The translations under genes were made by a program, and so were the position numbers. From Phellopilus nigrolimitatus (lineage: Eukaryota > Basidiomycota > Agaricomycetes > Hymenochaetales > Hymenochaetaceae), in the NCBI GenBank assembly GCA_021029095.1, contig JAJOHG010000245.1:1-38064 (forward strand): 38,064 bases of DNA. Reading direction: 5' to 3'. Every line of letters begins with the position of its first letter. The stretch's first letter is position 1. The notes beneath the pieces are model-generated. The model ran no database searches, was not told where the DNA came from, and saw only the letters and a list, made by a program, of their open reading frames with translations. Shown here piece by piece: positions 1-8,855 of the stretch.

Positions 1-14
1 GTTGACGCGTTTCC

Positions 15-41
15 CTTCTGTTGAGTCCGACTCAACAGAAG
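15..41. repeat. Perfect 13-base palindrome arms with a 1-base centre
   Basis: CTTCTGTTGAGTC at 15-27 is followed by one C and then the exact reverse complement GACTCAACAGAAG at 29-41. It lies in the part of element B left of insertion A. It could form a hairpin or be a protein-binding dyad; its role is unknown. Confidence 0.7.
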
Positions 42-108
42 TCAATAAACCGACATTACTCTACGTCATCGGCCCTGTGATGCGACGTGATTGAGGCCAC
101 ACGCGCGA

Positions 109-115
109 CACTAGG
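109..115. repeat. Left target-site duplication of element A (CACTAGG)
   Basis: CACTAGG lies immediately outside the left terminus and is repeated exactly immediately outside the right terminus. This marks a relatively recent insertion of A into B. Confidence 0.8.
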
Positions 116-545
116 CCCAGTGAAAAGTCACTCGTGTGAAATCGAATTAGATCGCATGACATCGGACTAATCGAACTGGTCCGATATCACAATATATTTT
201 AAGAATAAAACGATTTATTTATCGTCAAAATGAGTGAAAACGAGTGAAATCGGATCATTCGAGCAGGCCCGTTTTCATTCGACAGAATCTATAGCAGGAT
301 CGCGCAAAATCGTGTCATTTCTATTCATGTATCGTGTCTCATCGGATGTTATCGAATTAAATCTGACAGTTCATCACACTACTTTTTTTTTATAAAATCA
401 AATCGAGCACTGTATTGGTTGTACGCTACGCTAAAACATAAAAACACGCAGCGACAAAAATGACATCGAGGACGAGCAACCAGTCACGCTTGCCCTGCAC
501 ACCAATCGCCCTCGCTCCGCACACCAGACCTGTCCGCCTTCCATC
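116..545 (+). repeat. Left-end arm of A, homologous in inverted orientation to the end of B (about 2150-2573)
   Basis: The arm begins at the terminal CCCAGTG and stays alignable with the reverse complement of 2573 down to about 2150. The last shared stretch resembles GCCCTCGCTCCGCACACC in A and GCCCTCGCACCGCACACC in B. The right end of A (about 1900-2067) shares only the terminal 20 or so bases and the general ATCG-rich style. The long similarity is therefore between two left ends of two elements, not a long inverted repeat within one element. Confidence 0.75.
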
Positions 546-926
546 CGGAAAGGATCCACAACACCGACCCGCGCGGGACACAACGCAGCAAGCCGGAAGG
601 CGCTCGCGAGTCTCTTCAAAGCAAACTCACGCGAAGAGCTCGTCATGCTGCTTGGATTTTCGAAGTCGGAGATCACAACTTGTGCTGTGGAAGCAATTGA
701 GAAGATCAGGGCGAAGAGTAAGGTGCACGAGTCTGTAGTCTCTTTCGCAGAACCCTGAGCGGAACAGGAACAAGAGTGCGAACGTACACCGTCCGAGCAG
801 GGAACGAGCGTCACGTCAGACCACACTGATGTCATGAAAACCGTTGATGGTGAGTCGATCATGACCGCTCCGTCCCTGTGTGGGATGACTTTGGCGGTAC
901 GGCGTAATTGGATACGGAAGCGGACT

Positions 927-1441
927 TCTTCAGCTTCGCCTTGTTCAGCCGGCTCACGATCGCATTCTCGCGCTTCGCAACGTGTACTATCGAAGTCGGA
1001 CGAAGTAAGCAGGAGTTTTTTTATGAGGGGAGGGGCACGCACTTCACCTGTTACTTTTGAGTTTCGACACCAGGAAAAGTGAAGAAGGGGGAGGGGAAGG
1101 ACACACATTTTTGTCGCGCTTAGAAACGACGGCCATGTCTCCCGTTTTCTACCATAAGAAAAAAGCAATTATCATCGCATAGTTTAGCCGGCGAAGCCCC
1201 CGCCCCAGCGCCGCAGCCGCGACCACCTTCAAATTGCTTGCGGGCGTGTATATTACTATTAGATTATCCTTCTTGTTCCCTGCCAGCACACCCTCAGCTC
1301 TCGCAGAACAGAAAGAAAAGAAAAAGAAGAGAGAACGGCCGGCTGGCGCCACGCACCCTCGATCAAGCTCGCCTTGACGAGTTGCACGCAGTCCGCGAGC
1401 AGCGCCTCGGGGAGCGCGTCCCACGACAGCGCCGCACCCAC
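927..1441 (-). pseudogene. Captured fragment of a CCDC25-like (NFACT-R/DUF814) gene with its introns, inside element A
   Basis: Read on the minus strand, four short blocks match the CCDC25/NFACT-R family in the right order. About 1441-1357 encodes WDALPEALLADCVQLVKA followed by SLIEG. 1279-1227 encodes NKKDNLIVIYTPASNLK. About 1148-1128 encodes KTGDMAV. About 981-927 encodes VAKRENAIVSRLNKAKLK. The gaps carry intron-like borders: GTGCGT..GCAG between blocks 1 and 2, and GTGGTC..GGTAG between blocks 2 and 3. Keeping introns means the fragment came from genomic DNA and not from a cDNA. The N-terminal part of the family is absent, block 3 runs quickly into unrelated sequence and block 4 has no clean downstream frame, so it is a decayed or partial copy. 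Family assignment rests on remembered consensus. Confidence 0.75.
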
Positions 1442-2067
1442 CGCCGCACCGCCGCCGCACCCGCCGGCACGCCGTCTGCAGCTGTAAGCGTTGCGGGAGT
1501 GTGTTCGCTAAAGTGCAACTCTTGCTCGTTCTTGGCGATTTTGAGTCGACGGTGACGTTGTGCTTGTCAGCCGAAAGGTATGCTGATGCAATCCTCCTGG
1601 GAGGCCCAGCACTTCTGCAGCGCACACAGCAAACATACTTTGAGAAGCGGATGATCGCCTTTGCTGTGGAGGGCGATGGTGGTGGAGAGAAGTTTTGTCA
1701 CTAGGCAATCGAGTGAAAACCGCAAATTCTTTGGCGGAGGGCAGCGGAGTTCTAAACTGAGCACGTGAGAAGCGACTTGAACGAGAGAGCACAAGTTCGA
1801 GCGAGTTCGAGCGACTGATTGAGTTGAACGAATTCAATTTACATAAGCCGAGTGCAGTTTGTTGGGCAAATTTATTTTTATTTGGCCATTTTTCTCGTTC
1901 CCGTCGATCTCCTGAGTAAGTTGCAACGGAAAATCAGACGTCTAAATTGAGTCGCAACACAGCCTTCGGACCACCATCCGAGTTCACTCGATCTGATTCG
2001 AATCCACAAGACTCTATACGATTTCATACGATACAGTCCGATCTCACAAGAGTGACTTTTCACTGGG

Positions 2068-2074
2068 CACTAGG
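2068..2074. repeat. Right target-site duplication of element A (CACTAGG)
   Basis: Exact partner of the word at 109-115. Removing A and one copy would rejoin the two parts of element B. Confidence 0.8.
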
Positions 2075-2565
2075 ACCCGGCGTCCTGTTAAGCTATGTGC
2101 TGCTCAGTACGTTCCACGCAGCGTGCAAGGTGCACGAGGTCTACTGGCGGATATACAATGTGCTATTTCTCGGTACTGCGGATACAGAAGGTGGTGTGCG
2201 GTGCGAGGGCAACTAGTTTCTCATCCTCGTTGTCATTTTTGTCGCTGCGTTTTTTATGTTTTAGCGTAGCGTACAGATATACTGCTCGATTCACTTTTAT
2301 AAAAAGATAAAAATAAATAGTGTGATAAAGTGTCATATGTAATTCGATATCGCGATAAGATACGCTACATGAAACGATTCTGCATGATCCTGCTACATAT
2401 AGACTGTACTGAATGAAAATGAGCGTGGTCGAAAAAGCCGTTTTGACTGACTCCAACTCGATCTGGCAAGAACTACGTTTATCGTGATACTGTATGTTTT
2501 GATATCGGACCAGATCGACTAATCCGATATCGTGCGATCTTATTCGATCTCACCCGAGTGACTTT

Positions 2566-3895
2566 TCACTGGGTTTCAAATTCCGCCTTCAACTTCTCAA
2601 CTTCGTCCATCGTCGGCAACACGAAATTGTACTTCCAAACCCACACCCTTCCGCCCTTCACGTCCTCGGCCCTGAAACCCATTCCCTCCCATGTTTTTGC
2701 ATCATGCTCTTCGAAGACCCTGGTCACTAGTGATTTCTTAGTTGCGAATACTGGATCTGTGCCAAGAAATGGAGAATGAGCCGGGTATAGCGCAGTCGTC
2801 AGACTTGGAAATATGGATAGTAAGATTAGACATTCACTAGAATTGTACTGAAGACGTACTCATCGTAACCAGGCGCAGTGATTGTAAAATGAATGTGGGC
2901 TGATCGATGGGGGTGTCGGCCAAGCGCACGAAGAACGTCTCCAATTGGACCACTGCTCGGCTGTCCTATGATCAGCCGAAGCCTGAAGGGTAAGAAGAAA
3001 GGACGAATTGACTTACTATGGGATACGCGGTAGGAAGAATGCCACGATAGCAAAATTTGCCGTCAGGTTCGGCGACAATTCGTGCTCGGTCATTTGCCTC
3101 ATTTCTGTCGGGATATTGAACGTCATATATACCATCTCCATCCGCTTGCCACTGTCAAGAAGAACCGACCAACGGACGGGTTTTACTCGCTAAACGCACA
3201 TAATGATTCTGACAGAAGACACGTACAATCTCTGCCTTTACGCCACGAATGCCTTCACCCCTCCTATTCTTCACAGTAGCTTCAAAGAACATAGGTTCGC
3301 CTGTTGTACCCTCCGCAGCAATTGAGCAGCCCGATTGTTTCTCAGGTGCGTCATTCGTGAAAAATGGTCCAGGTTCACAACCATCCGTACAGCCCTAAAT
3401 GACGAATTCATGAAGTTGGAGCAAGTTCGAAAAGACGAAAAGCTACTCCAATCACTAACAGGTGGCTTTGGATGATTGATTTCGTCCAAGAGAGCGCTGA
3501 ATCCGAGGCAATCGCTAAGTAGCACGAACTCGTTCTTGAAATCCGTGCTCTCCTTTCCGGCCTTGGTTAGAAATTCGACAGCCTTTGACCATTCGGAATG
3601 CGTCGGCTTCGCCTCGCGCGCGAACGCGTGGAGATGCTTTATCAATACCGTGAATAGTTCGAGTGTGCGTTGATCTGGGCATAGCTCGTTATGCAGCGTG
3701 TTTACATGGTCTGTAATGGTGTAGTCTGTTCTTTCCTTAAAAAAGAGTGTGAGACCAAATTCAGGACTGTTAGTGAGCACATCTTACCCGGAAGTCCTTG
3801 TCGAGCGGCAGATCCTTGGGTATCTCATGCTCAAGTTGGGCGCGAATGGCTTTGCCAACGAACAGTGGGTTGTTCATCGATTGGACAGAACTCAT
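2566..3895 (-). CDS. Intradiol ring-cleavage dioxygenase (catechol/hydroxyquinol 1,2-dioxygenase type)
   Basis: Non-haem Fe(III) enzyme that opens aromatic diols between the two hydroxyls to give muconate-type acids, a step in breakdown of lignin-derived aromatics. Six exons: 3895-3788, 3735-3460, 3394-3227, 3151-3017, 2960-2860, 2803-2566, total 341 residues, normal for the family. An N-terminal helical domain is followed by the catalytic beta domain, which begins near EPGPFFTNDAPE. The four iron ligands are visible: Tyr in GIYDVQY, Tyr in KFCYRGI, and the two His of HRSAHIHF. The C-terminal block LTTALYPAHSPFLGTDPVF is typical of the hydroxyquinol-like branch. The start at MSSVQSMNN is the first good ATG. 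The last two sense codons and the TGA (2566-2568) lie on or within the terminus of transposon B, so the native C-terminus has been replaced. Exact substrate is not determinable. Confidence 0.9.
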
Positions 3896-4703
3896 GATGA
3901 GACAGTCGGTCAATGGAAGTGCAAGTGACGTTGGGGAGTGTAAGGACGTTTTATATGAGTACAAGACTCAGGGCTGCTATGAGGAGAATCATTGAAGCGA
4001 CAAATACACGCCTCTGGGAGAGCAGCCGTGAATATATGCAGAAGACTGAGCCATTTAGAGTCTAGTTTAATAAGCCCCAAATTGTCAATTCACTTTCAGC
4101 TGACCTCGCAATTATGCTGGGAGAAAACAAGTGCTTTGCAAGAATACATATCTGGTGGACCATTTAGGACTTTTTTGACTTAATCAAGTCCCGTGAAATT
4201 CTCCATTCATGAGTACCGATGACTTCGAAGATGTTTGAGCATGTCGATGCCCAACAAATTTGCGTTATAGCTTTCCCGAGGAATTTCGCTGCGCTTTAAC
4301 AGCCTGGAGCAAGATCGCAAATCCCTTTTTAGAGATTCGCGACGAAGTCAGCCATTCGCGCGTGTGTTTTGAATATCTCCGTCGATACGGAGGCCCGCAG
4401 TAGATTACCTCATATGTACCAGAAAAACCGACAATTCAGGGATCCAACATGCAACGAAAGGGTACGATACATACTGTTAGTGTCCGAGAGCACCAGTGTG
4501 GAAACAAGCACGAGAATGACAGCGTCCTGAGAAACGTCCGATCCTTTACAGAAAATTCGACAAGCAGCCCTTCCGATTGCTTTGAACAATATAGCATATA
4601 CTGGCGTACGCTGGCGCACGCAAAATCGAGTCGTGTTTCCGGAGAACGGACGCGAACACGAATGGCATCGAACGGCATAATTAGGCGGATACCAGAATCC
4701 GTT
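3896..4703. other. Intergenic, dioxygenase 5' side to next gene's 3' end
   Basis: About 800 bases with only short, non-conserved open frames. It must hold the dioxygenase promoter (just right of 3895) and the 3' untranslated part of the gene ending at 4704. No RNA gene or repeat recognised. Confidence 0.5.
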
Positions 4704-5937
4704 TCATTCGTTAGGGTTTGTCCGTCCAGCCTGCGTAGGAAAAACGATGAGCTACGGCCGCAGCGAAATTCAGAGCTTCAGACGAGATAATGGACTCACC
4801 TGATTGTCACCACCACGATCTGTGCCCTCCCGACATCCACAGAGCCAATCGGTCCACCAGCGATGCTCCTGTTCCGGCGTATTCTGCTCCCTTGTAACAG
4901 CTTCCAAACGCATTTGCGCGGGCGGAGGAACTCGCTCCGGTGGTGACGATACGATCACACCTGGCGTCAACATTCGTGGAGGCGGTGTCTTCGGTGAAGG
5001 CAAGTCGATCGGGCGAGGCGGCGGGTGTAATGGATTTTGTGGAGGAAAAAGTGACGAGTTCGCCCGCAGTGACGACACATTTGCCACTGTCACTTGGTTG
5101 TCGGACGGTAAGTCCTCTTGGAAGGCGCGAGTAGCCGATGGTGGTGATGACAGGCGCATTGCTGCACTTGCATCCTCTGCATCGACGGGGAAGCTATGCA
5201 GCGGTATTGCTGAATCTGGAGGTTCAAACGGATTCTCGACTATAGGCGGAATGGGGAGGATGCGTGCGGGGGATGGGACAGTATAGGAGATAGGAGAAGA
5301 AAACGTGGGCGACGCAGGTTTCGATGTGCCAGGGGACATAGGATCATTATTTAGGTCGCTCAGCGGAAGAGCGTCTTCAGAGGTTTGGCGAAGTGCGGTG
5401 TGGATATGTGCGCCATTTGGGGCTGCACGGTTGCCGCCTCCAAGGTGGCTGGGCCAAAGAAGGCTTGCGCGCCGTGATACATCGCCGACAATACTGCTAG
5501 GTGCAGTCGAGTAGACAGAGTCCCGCGTTGCTTTGCGCCGCTGGCGTTCGATTTGCTCCCATCGTTTTAAATTCTGATGCACGACAGCAACTAGTCAAGA
5601 ACACGAAAAAAAAAAAAAATGACGGCAGCGTGCATACCTCTTCAATTTTTCGCGATTCCTCCTCTTCATCAGTTATTGGGGGGTAACCAGCCTCTAGATT
5701 AGGCGACAAGGCGCCGTCGCTGTCTCCATCGTCGAGTACGACTTCTCGCGCCTTCCCCTTCCCCTTCCCCTTCCCCTTCCCATTGTTCACTACCAGTATC
5801 TCCTGAGACTGTCCTCTCTCATCCTCCGTGCTCTGCCACAATGATGCTCCACCCAAATCCTCTTCAGTTGGAGATGGTGGAAGGGACGGCAAAGGTTCAG
5901 GCTGCGCGTGCGAGCCCGAAGGCGTGAGGAGCGACAT
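4704..5937 (-). CDS. Low-complexity Ser/Pro-rich protein of unknown function, 366 aa
   Basis: Three exons: 5937-5638, 5573-4800 and a 27-base last exon 4730-4704. Not recognised. The start is ATG 5937 (MSLLTPSGS). Residues 50-60 are an alternating GKGKGKGKGK run encoded by a CCTTCC-type microsatellite (about 5755-5785). An acidic stretch is followed around residues 95-120 by a charged helix, NLKRWEQIERQRRKA. A long Ser/Pro-rich disordered middle carries many SP and PPP motifs. The C-terminus has an aromatic and glycine-rich tail, WWTDWLCGCREGTDRGGDNQ, completed by the tiny exon AGRTNPNE. This tail looks like the most constrained part. Intron 1 has a T-rich run before its acceptor. Nuclear or scaffold roles are possible but unsupported. 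Confidence 0.7.
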
Positions 5938-6363
5938 TTGCCAACGGTGTTGACGAGACAAGTTTATGTAAAGCAGCCGGTGTCAGCCAGTTATATACGA
6001 CCCAAAGACAGGCTCGACGACGTCCGATGATAATCCTCAGGTTCCGGACAGAGTTACGAAGTTAAATAATTGTTGAAAGCTCTCAGCCCAGTGGTTGAAG
6101 AAGCGGACAGCGTACGTATTTCGCGGCCGACGTCACGAGAAAATCTTATGTCAGAGTCTTCGCCCCAATAGTGCCACATTCGCCGCAACTACTGTAAGTT
6201 TAACTGTGTAAGTATCTCGAGGGGGGAAAGGGCTAGTGGACTAATGCAAGCCACGGCCAAATGCAATTAGGGTAGAGAACAGGACGATACATGTAGTGCC
6301 AGGGCATATATTAACTATCGGTCAGAACGTCCAAGTCCAAAGTGTCCGTGAGGGAACGAACAT
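5938..6363. other. Intergenic between two minus-strand genes
   Basis: About 430 bases containing the promoter of the 4704-5937 gene and the 3' flank of the next. No open frame of note and no structural RNA recognised. Confidence 0.5.
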
Positions 6364-7655
6364 TCAGAATGCCTGAGCGCTGCGATATCTCATCCCGTCG
6401 TTTTCTCGCTCCCGAACAACGTTGTTGCTGTCGTAGTCTTCTCCTTCCAACTCGTCCGCATGGTTTTGATGTCGCAGACCGCTACCCCGCGGGCCGGCGT
6501 TCTGGATCATAGGTAAGTGCGAATCATCCGACAAGCCTTCACGACTGTAAAGTGTGCTACGAGCGCTGTTGCTGCCGTTGGTGTTCGCACCCAAAGGCAA
6601 AGAAAGCAATGACGCGTGGGCCGTGTCGCGCATTTGCATGATGTTTTGGCGGAACGCGTTCTAGAGAGAAGAGAATTTTAGCCTGGTTCCGACAAGATAT
6701 ATAAAATTGTGTAATCTCACCTGCTCTCTCCAGTACTGGAGGCGCTTCTCGCGCTCTTTTTCGCGTTGCTTTCCATGGAAGAAGAAAAGGGCAATTAAGG
6801 TGCCGAACATCCCGCCGATGATGCCGATTCCGACGATGACATACACCCAAATCCCGAAATGTGCGGCGGCATCAATTTCTTTGCCGCATACCTGCGATGC
6901 CAAGCAATTCATCGACGAACACCTGAGCATGGCTGAGCACGTCGCTAAGCAAGAAAGAAAGAACAAGAACGAACTCTTTATCAGCAGTACAAGCCTCGCC
7001 CAAGTTTTTCGTCTGTATGCATACTAGCTGCTGTGAATCGCAGTAGAGACCCTTTACACAGTTTCCCCTTGATTCCGGACTGCGAGTTAGCTAACGAGTC
7101 CCAAATAGAGTTGCAAAATTTCACGAACCGTGAAACAATGTTGATAGATTCCTGGTCATTCGCGCCGTAAACAATGTAGGCGGTGTTTTCCACAACGCAT
7201 TTGAGACCGACAGTGACATTCGCCCACATGCACTGGAAGTTCAGGCAGACGGAGCCATTGTAGTTTAAGCCAAACTTCTCATCAGATAAGTCTTTGAAGT
7301 TTGGAGGCGCCTGGCACTCGTCGTCACGGTCGAGCTGGCATGGACTATCGACGGGTAGCAGGTCTTGGCACGCGTCGCCCTCGTCCGGACAGAACTGACC
7401 GTTAGGGCAGAGTTCGGGAAGTTTGTTGGCATCCTGGCTATAGCCAAATGGAAAGATGTCCTTCCTGCAACCCTTGTGGGCGCAGGTGTTATTTGGTGCG
7501 CAGTATGTCGTGGGATCACAGTCGCCGTCGAACTGGTAGGTGCCGACTTGAAGGTGGTTATTGGCTGTCGAGCATGCTTGGCCAAAGAGGTTATCAGCGG
7601 TGACGGTTGAAGGGAGGACTGAAGATAAGATATAAAGGAGCGTGAGGGCAAGCAT
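6364..7655 (-). CDS. Cysteine-rich type I membrane protein, 376 aa, unknown function
   Basis: Four exons: 7655-7129, 7079-6975, 6922-6721, 6660-6364. Start at MLALTLLYILSSVLPSTVTA, a clear signal peptide; the open frame continues upstream but without another ATG. The ectodomain (about residues 22-240) has many paired cysteines such as CDPTTYCAPNNTCAHKGC, ELCPNGQFCPDEGDAC and ECSSMNCLASQVCGKE, and N-glycosylation sites NNT, NGS and NVT. One membrane helix (WVYVIVGIGIIGGMFGTLIA) follows, then a basic coiled stretch GKQREKEREKR and a Ser-rich cytoplasmic tail. This is the layout of a fungal surface receptor or wall-associated protein; ligand unknown. Intron 1 and intron 2 use the less common donor GTTCGT. 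Divergent from the DUF1279 gene. Confidence 0.82.
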
Positions 7656-7940
7656 TGCTGGTGAGCGGCACGGCGGTGTCGGCGGCAAGATTCCGCAAGG
7701 AAGGGACTTGCTTGTGGACACGGGCGCCGTCACATGCCCTCCATACCGGAGAGGTATGCAGTCACAGACTGTCACAATAGTACGTAATTACTGTACGTAC
7801 TTGTACATCACGTGTATTGCGAGAAAAGATCAAAATTCGTTTGGCCGAGCTCTGGCGTCACCGGTGTACGCACTCGAGTCTTTATAAAAGGTGCTTCATA
7901 ACTGCTGCCTACATAGCAGTGACAAAATTGTCTGGCAAAC
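7656..7940. promoter_or_regulatory. Shared bidirectional promoter region
   Basis: The 285 bases between the divergent starts of the cysteine-rich membrane protein (-) and the DUF1279 protein (+) must hold both promoters. A TTTATAAAAG stretch (around 7881) lies about 55 bases before the plus-strand ATG and resembles a TATA element. Confidence 0.45.
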
Positions 7941-8618
7941 ATGCCCCGGATACCTTTCCCAGGTCTCCGACTTTTTGTGCCACGAGTCTCCTTCATCTCT
8001 CGTCCTCTGCTTCCATTCACCTCCCGAATTGCATCCGCCCGCCCAGCACCATCCTTGGCCGCGCGCTCGATATGGTGTCCCCAACTGCGAATGTTTTCGC
8101 ATAGCCCAGCCCGGTCTGATTCGCGCTCGCCTTCTCCTTCGCCCTCGTCTGGTCCTGAATCCGGGCCCGGCCCCGACGCGACGCTCACCCAACGCCTCAA
8201 GCACCTCATCAAGGCGTACGGGTGGTACGCGCTCGGCGTCTATCTCGTCCTCTCCACGCTCGATTTCACCGTCGCTTTTGCGGCGATAAATGTACTCGGT
8301 GCCGATCAGGTGTTTCGCGTCACGCATGCCATCAAGGACTACGCCAGCTCGTTCATTCACTCTACACCCCCAGAACCAGGCGCACAGGAGCTCGAATCCG
8401 CCCCGCAGAGCGGCCGCGAGGGTCTTTACGCCATGCTTGTGCTCGCATACACCGTGCACAAGACCCTGTTCCTGCCTATCAGAGTAGGCCTGACAGCGGC
8501 TGTCACTCCGAAATTGGTCGGTTGGTTGACGCGCAGAGGATGGGCTGGAGGCGAAGGGACAAAGAGGGCAGCAAGAGAAATGCGCGAAAGGGTTCGCCGT
8601 GGGAGGGATAGCGACTGA
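7941..8618 (+). CDS. Mitochondrial DUF1279 (FAM210/NAT2-like) membrane protein, 225 aa
   Basis: Single exon, first ATG. Residues 1-60 are Arg/Ser/Pro/Ala-rich and almost free of acidic residues, a typical mitochondrial targeting peptide. The DUF1279 domain follows (about residues 80-205). It starts LTQRLKHLIKAYGWYALGVY, runs into a first hydrophobic helix (VYLVLSTLDFTVAFAAINVL), and after a Ser/Pro/Gly-rich loop has a second amphipathic helix near YAMLVLAYTVHKTLFLPIRV and the ending TPKLVGWLTRRGW. The C-terminus is strongly basic. The family includes yeast NAT2 and animal FAM210A/B, inner-membrane proteins linked to mitochondrial translation and haem metabolism; biochemical activity is unsettled. 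Convergent with the RPEL gene, 237 bases apart. Confidence 0.88.
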   Translation: MPRIPFPGLRLFVPRVSFISRPLLPFTSRIASARPAPSLAARSIWCPQLRMFSHSPARSDSRSPSPSPSSGPESGPGPDATLTQRLKHLIKAYGWYALGVYLVLSTLDFTVAFAAINVLGADQVFRVTHAIKDYASSFIHSTPPEPGAQELESAPQSGREGLYAMLVLAYTVHKTLFLPIRVGLTAAVTPKLVGWLTRRGWAGGEGTKRAAREMRERVRRGRDSD

Positions 8619-8855
8619 GGCCGTCGCTCGACTTTCCTTGATTTATTCCATTTGTTTTGGACAAGATCTCTAGACGTCGTAGCGGAGGATGGGCCGTGCT
8701 ACACACACCCAAAGTTAACCCGCAATATATAATTAATGTACGTTGTTTTGATTTCCTATATCTTTCGAAGGTACAAAAGCTGAGATGCGGTTTAGAATTA
8801 CAGGCGAAAGCTGCTTCCATAATACTACATACACTCCTTTCCTGTGAATCTGCCT

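Larger units (their letters stand above)
116..2067 (+). mobile_element. Gene-capturing (Pack-type) non-autonomous DNA transposon A, 1952 bp
   Basis: The left terminus CCCAGTGAAAAGTCACTC (116-133) is matched in inverted form at the right end (2050-2067), where the strand ends GAGTGACTTTTCACTGGG. Directly outside both ends is the same 7-base word CACTAGG (109-115 and 2068-2074), a perfect target-site duplication. Subterminal DNA at both ends is AT-rich with many scattered ATCGA/ATCGG words, which could be transposase-binding repeats. No transposase coding region is visible; the open frames inside are fragments. The interior holds pieces of a CCDC25-like gene on the minus strand, listed separately. 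Termini beginning with CAGTG-like sequence are common in hAT elements, but hAT duplications are usually 8 bp, so I leave the superfamily open. Confidence 0.82.
1..2573 (-). mobile_element. Older DNA transposon B, interrupted by element A; right part only, left end outside the window
   Basis: The end at 2573 reads inward, on the minus strand, as CCCAGTGAAAAGTCACTC. The roughly 430 bases that follow inward (2573 down to about 2150) align along their length with the left end of element A (116 to about 545). Shared blocks include a T-rich run followed by TTATAAAA, the string TACGCTACGCTAAAACATAA, and GCAGCGACAAAAATGAC. The two copies have clearly diverged by substitutions and small indels. B is therefore the same family in opposite orientation. 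Its body at 2075-2216 continues on the far side of A as 1-108, because A carries a target duplication at that point. B's other end and its own target duplication lie left of the window. I see no transposase, so it is probably non-autonomous. Confidence 0.72.

Noticed and set aside
431..1168. 245-codon minus-strand open frame in element A
   Set aside because: Overlaps the captured CCDC25-like fragment mostly in other frames, has no recognisable domain and starts and ends in transposon sequence. Not a transposase as far as I can see.
1149..1625. 158-codon minus-strand frame in element A
   Set aside because: Only its end (NKKDNLIVIYTPASNLK) is meaningful and is part of the captured fragment; the rest is GC-rich chance reading through an intron.
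4804..5286. 160-codon plus-strand frame
   Set aside because: Antisense shadow of exon 2 of the Ser/Pro-rich gene.
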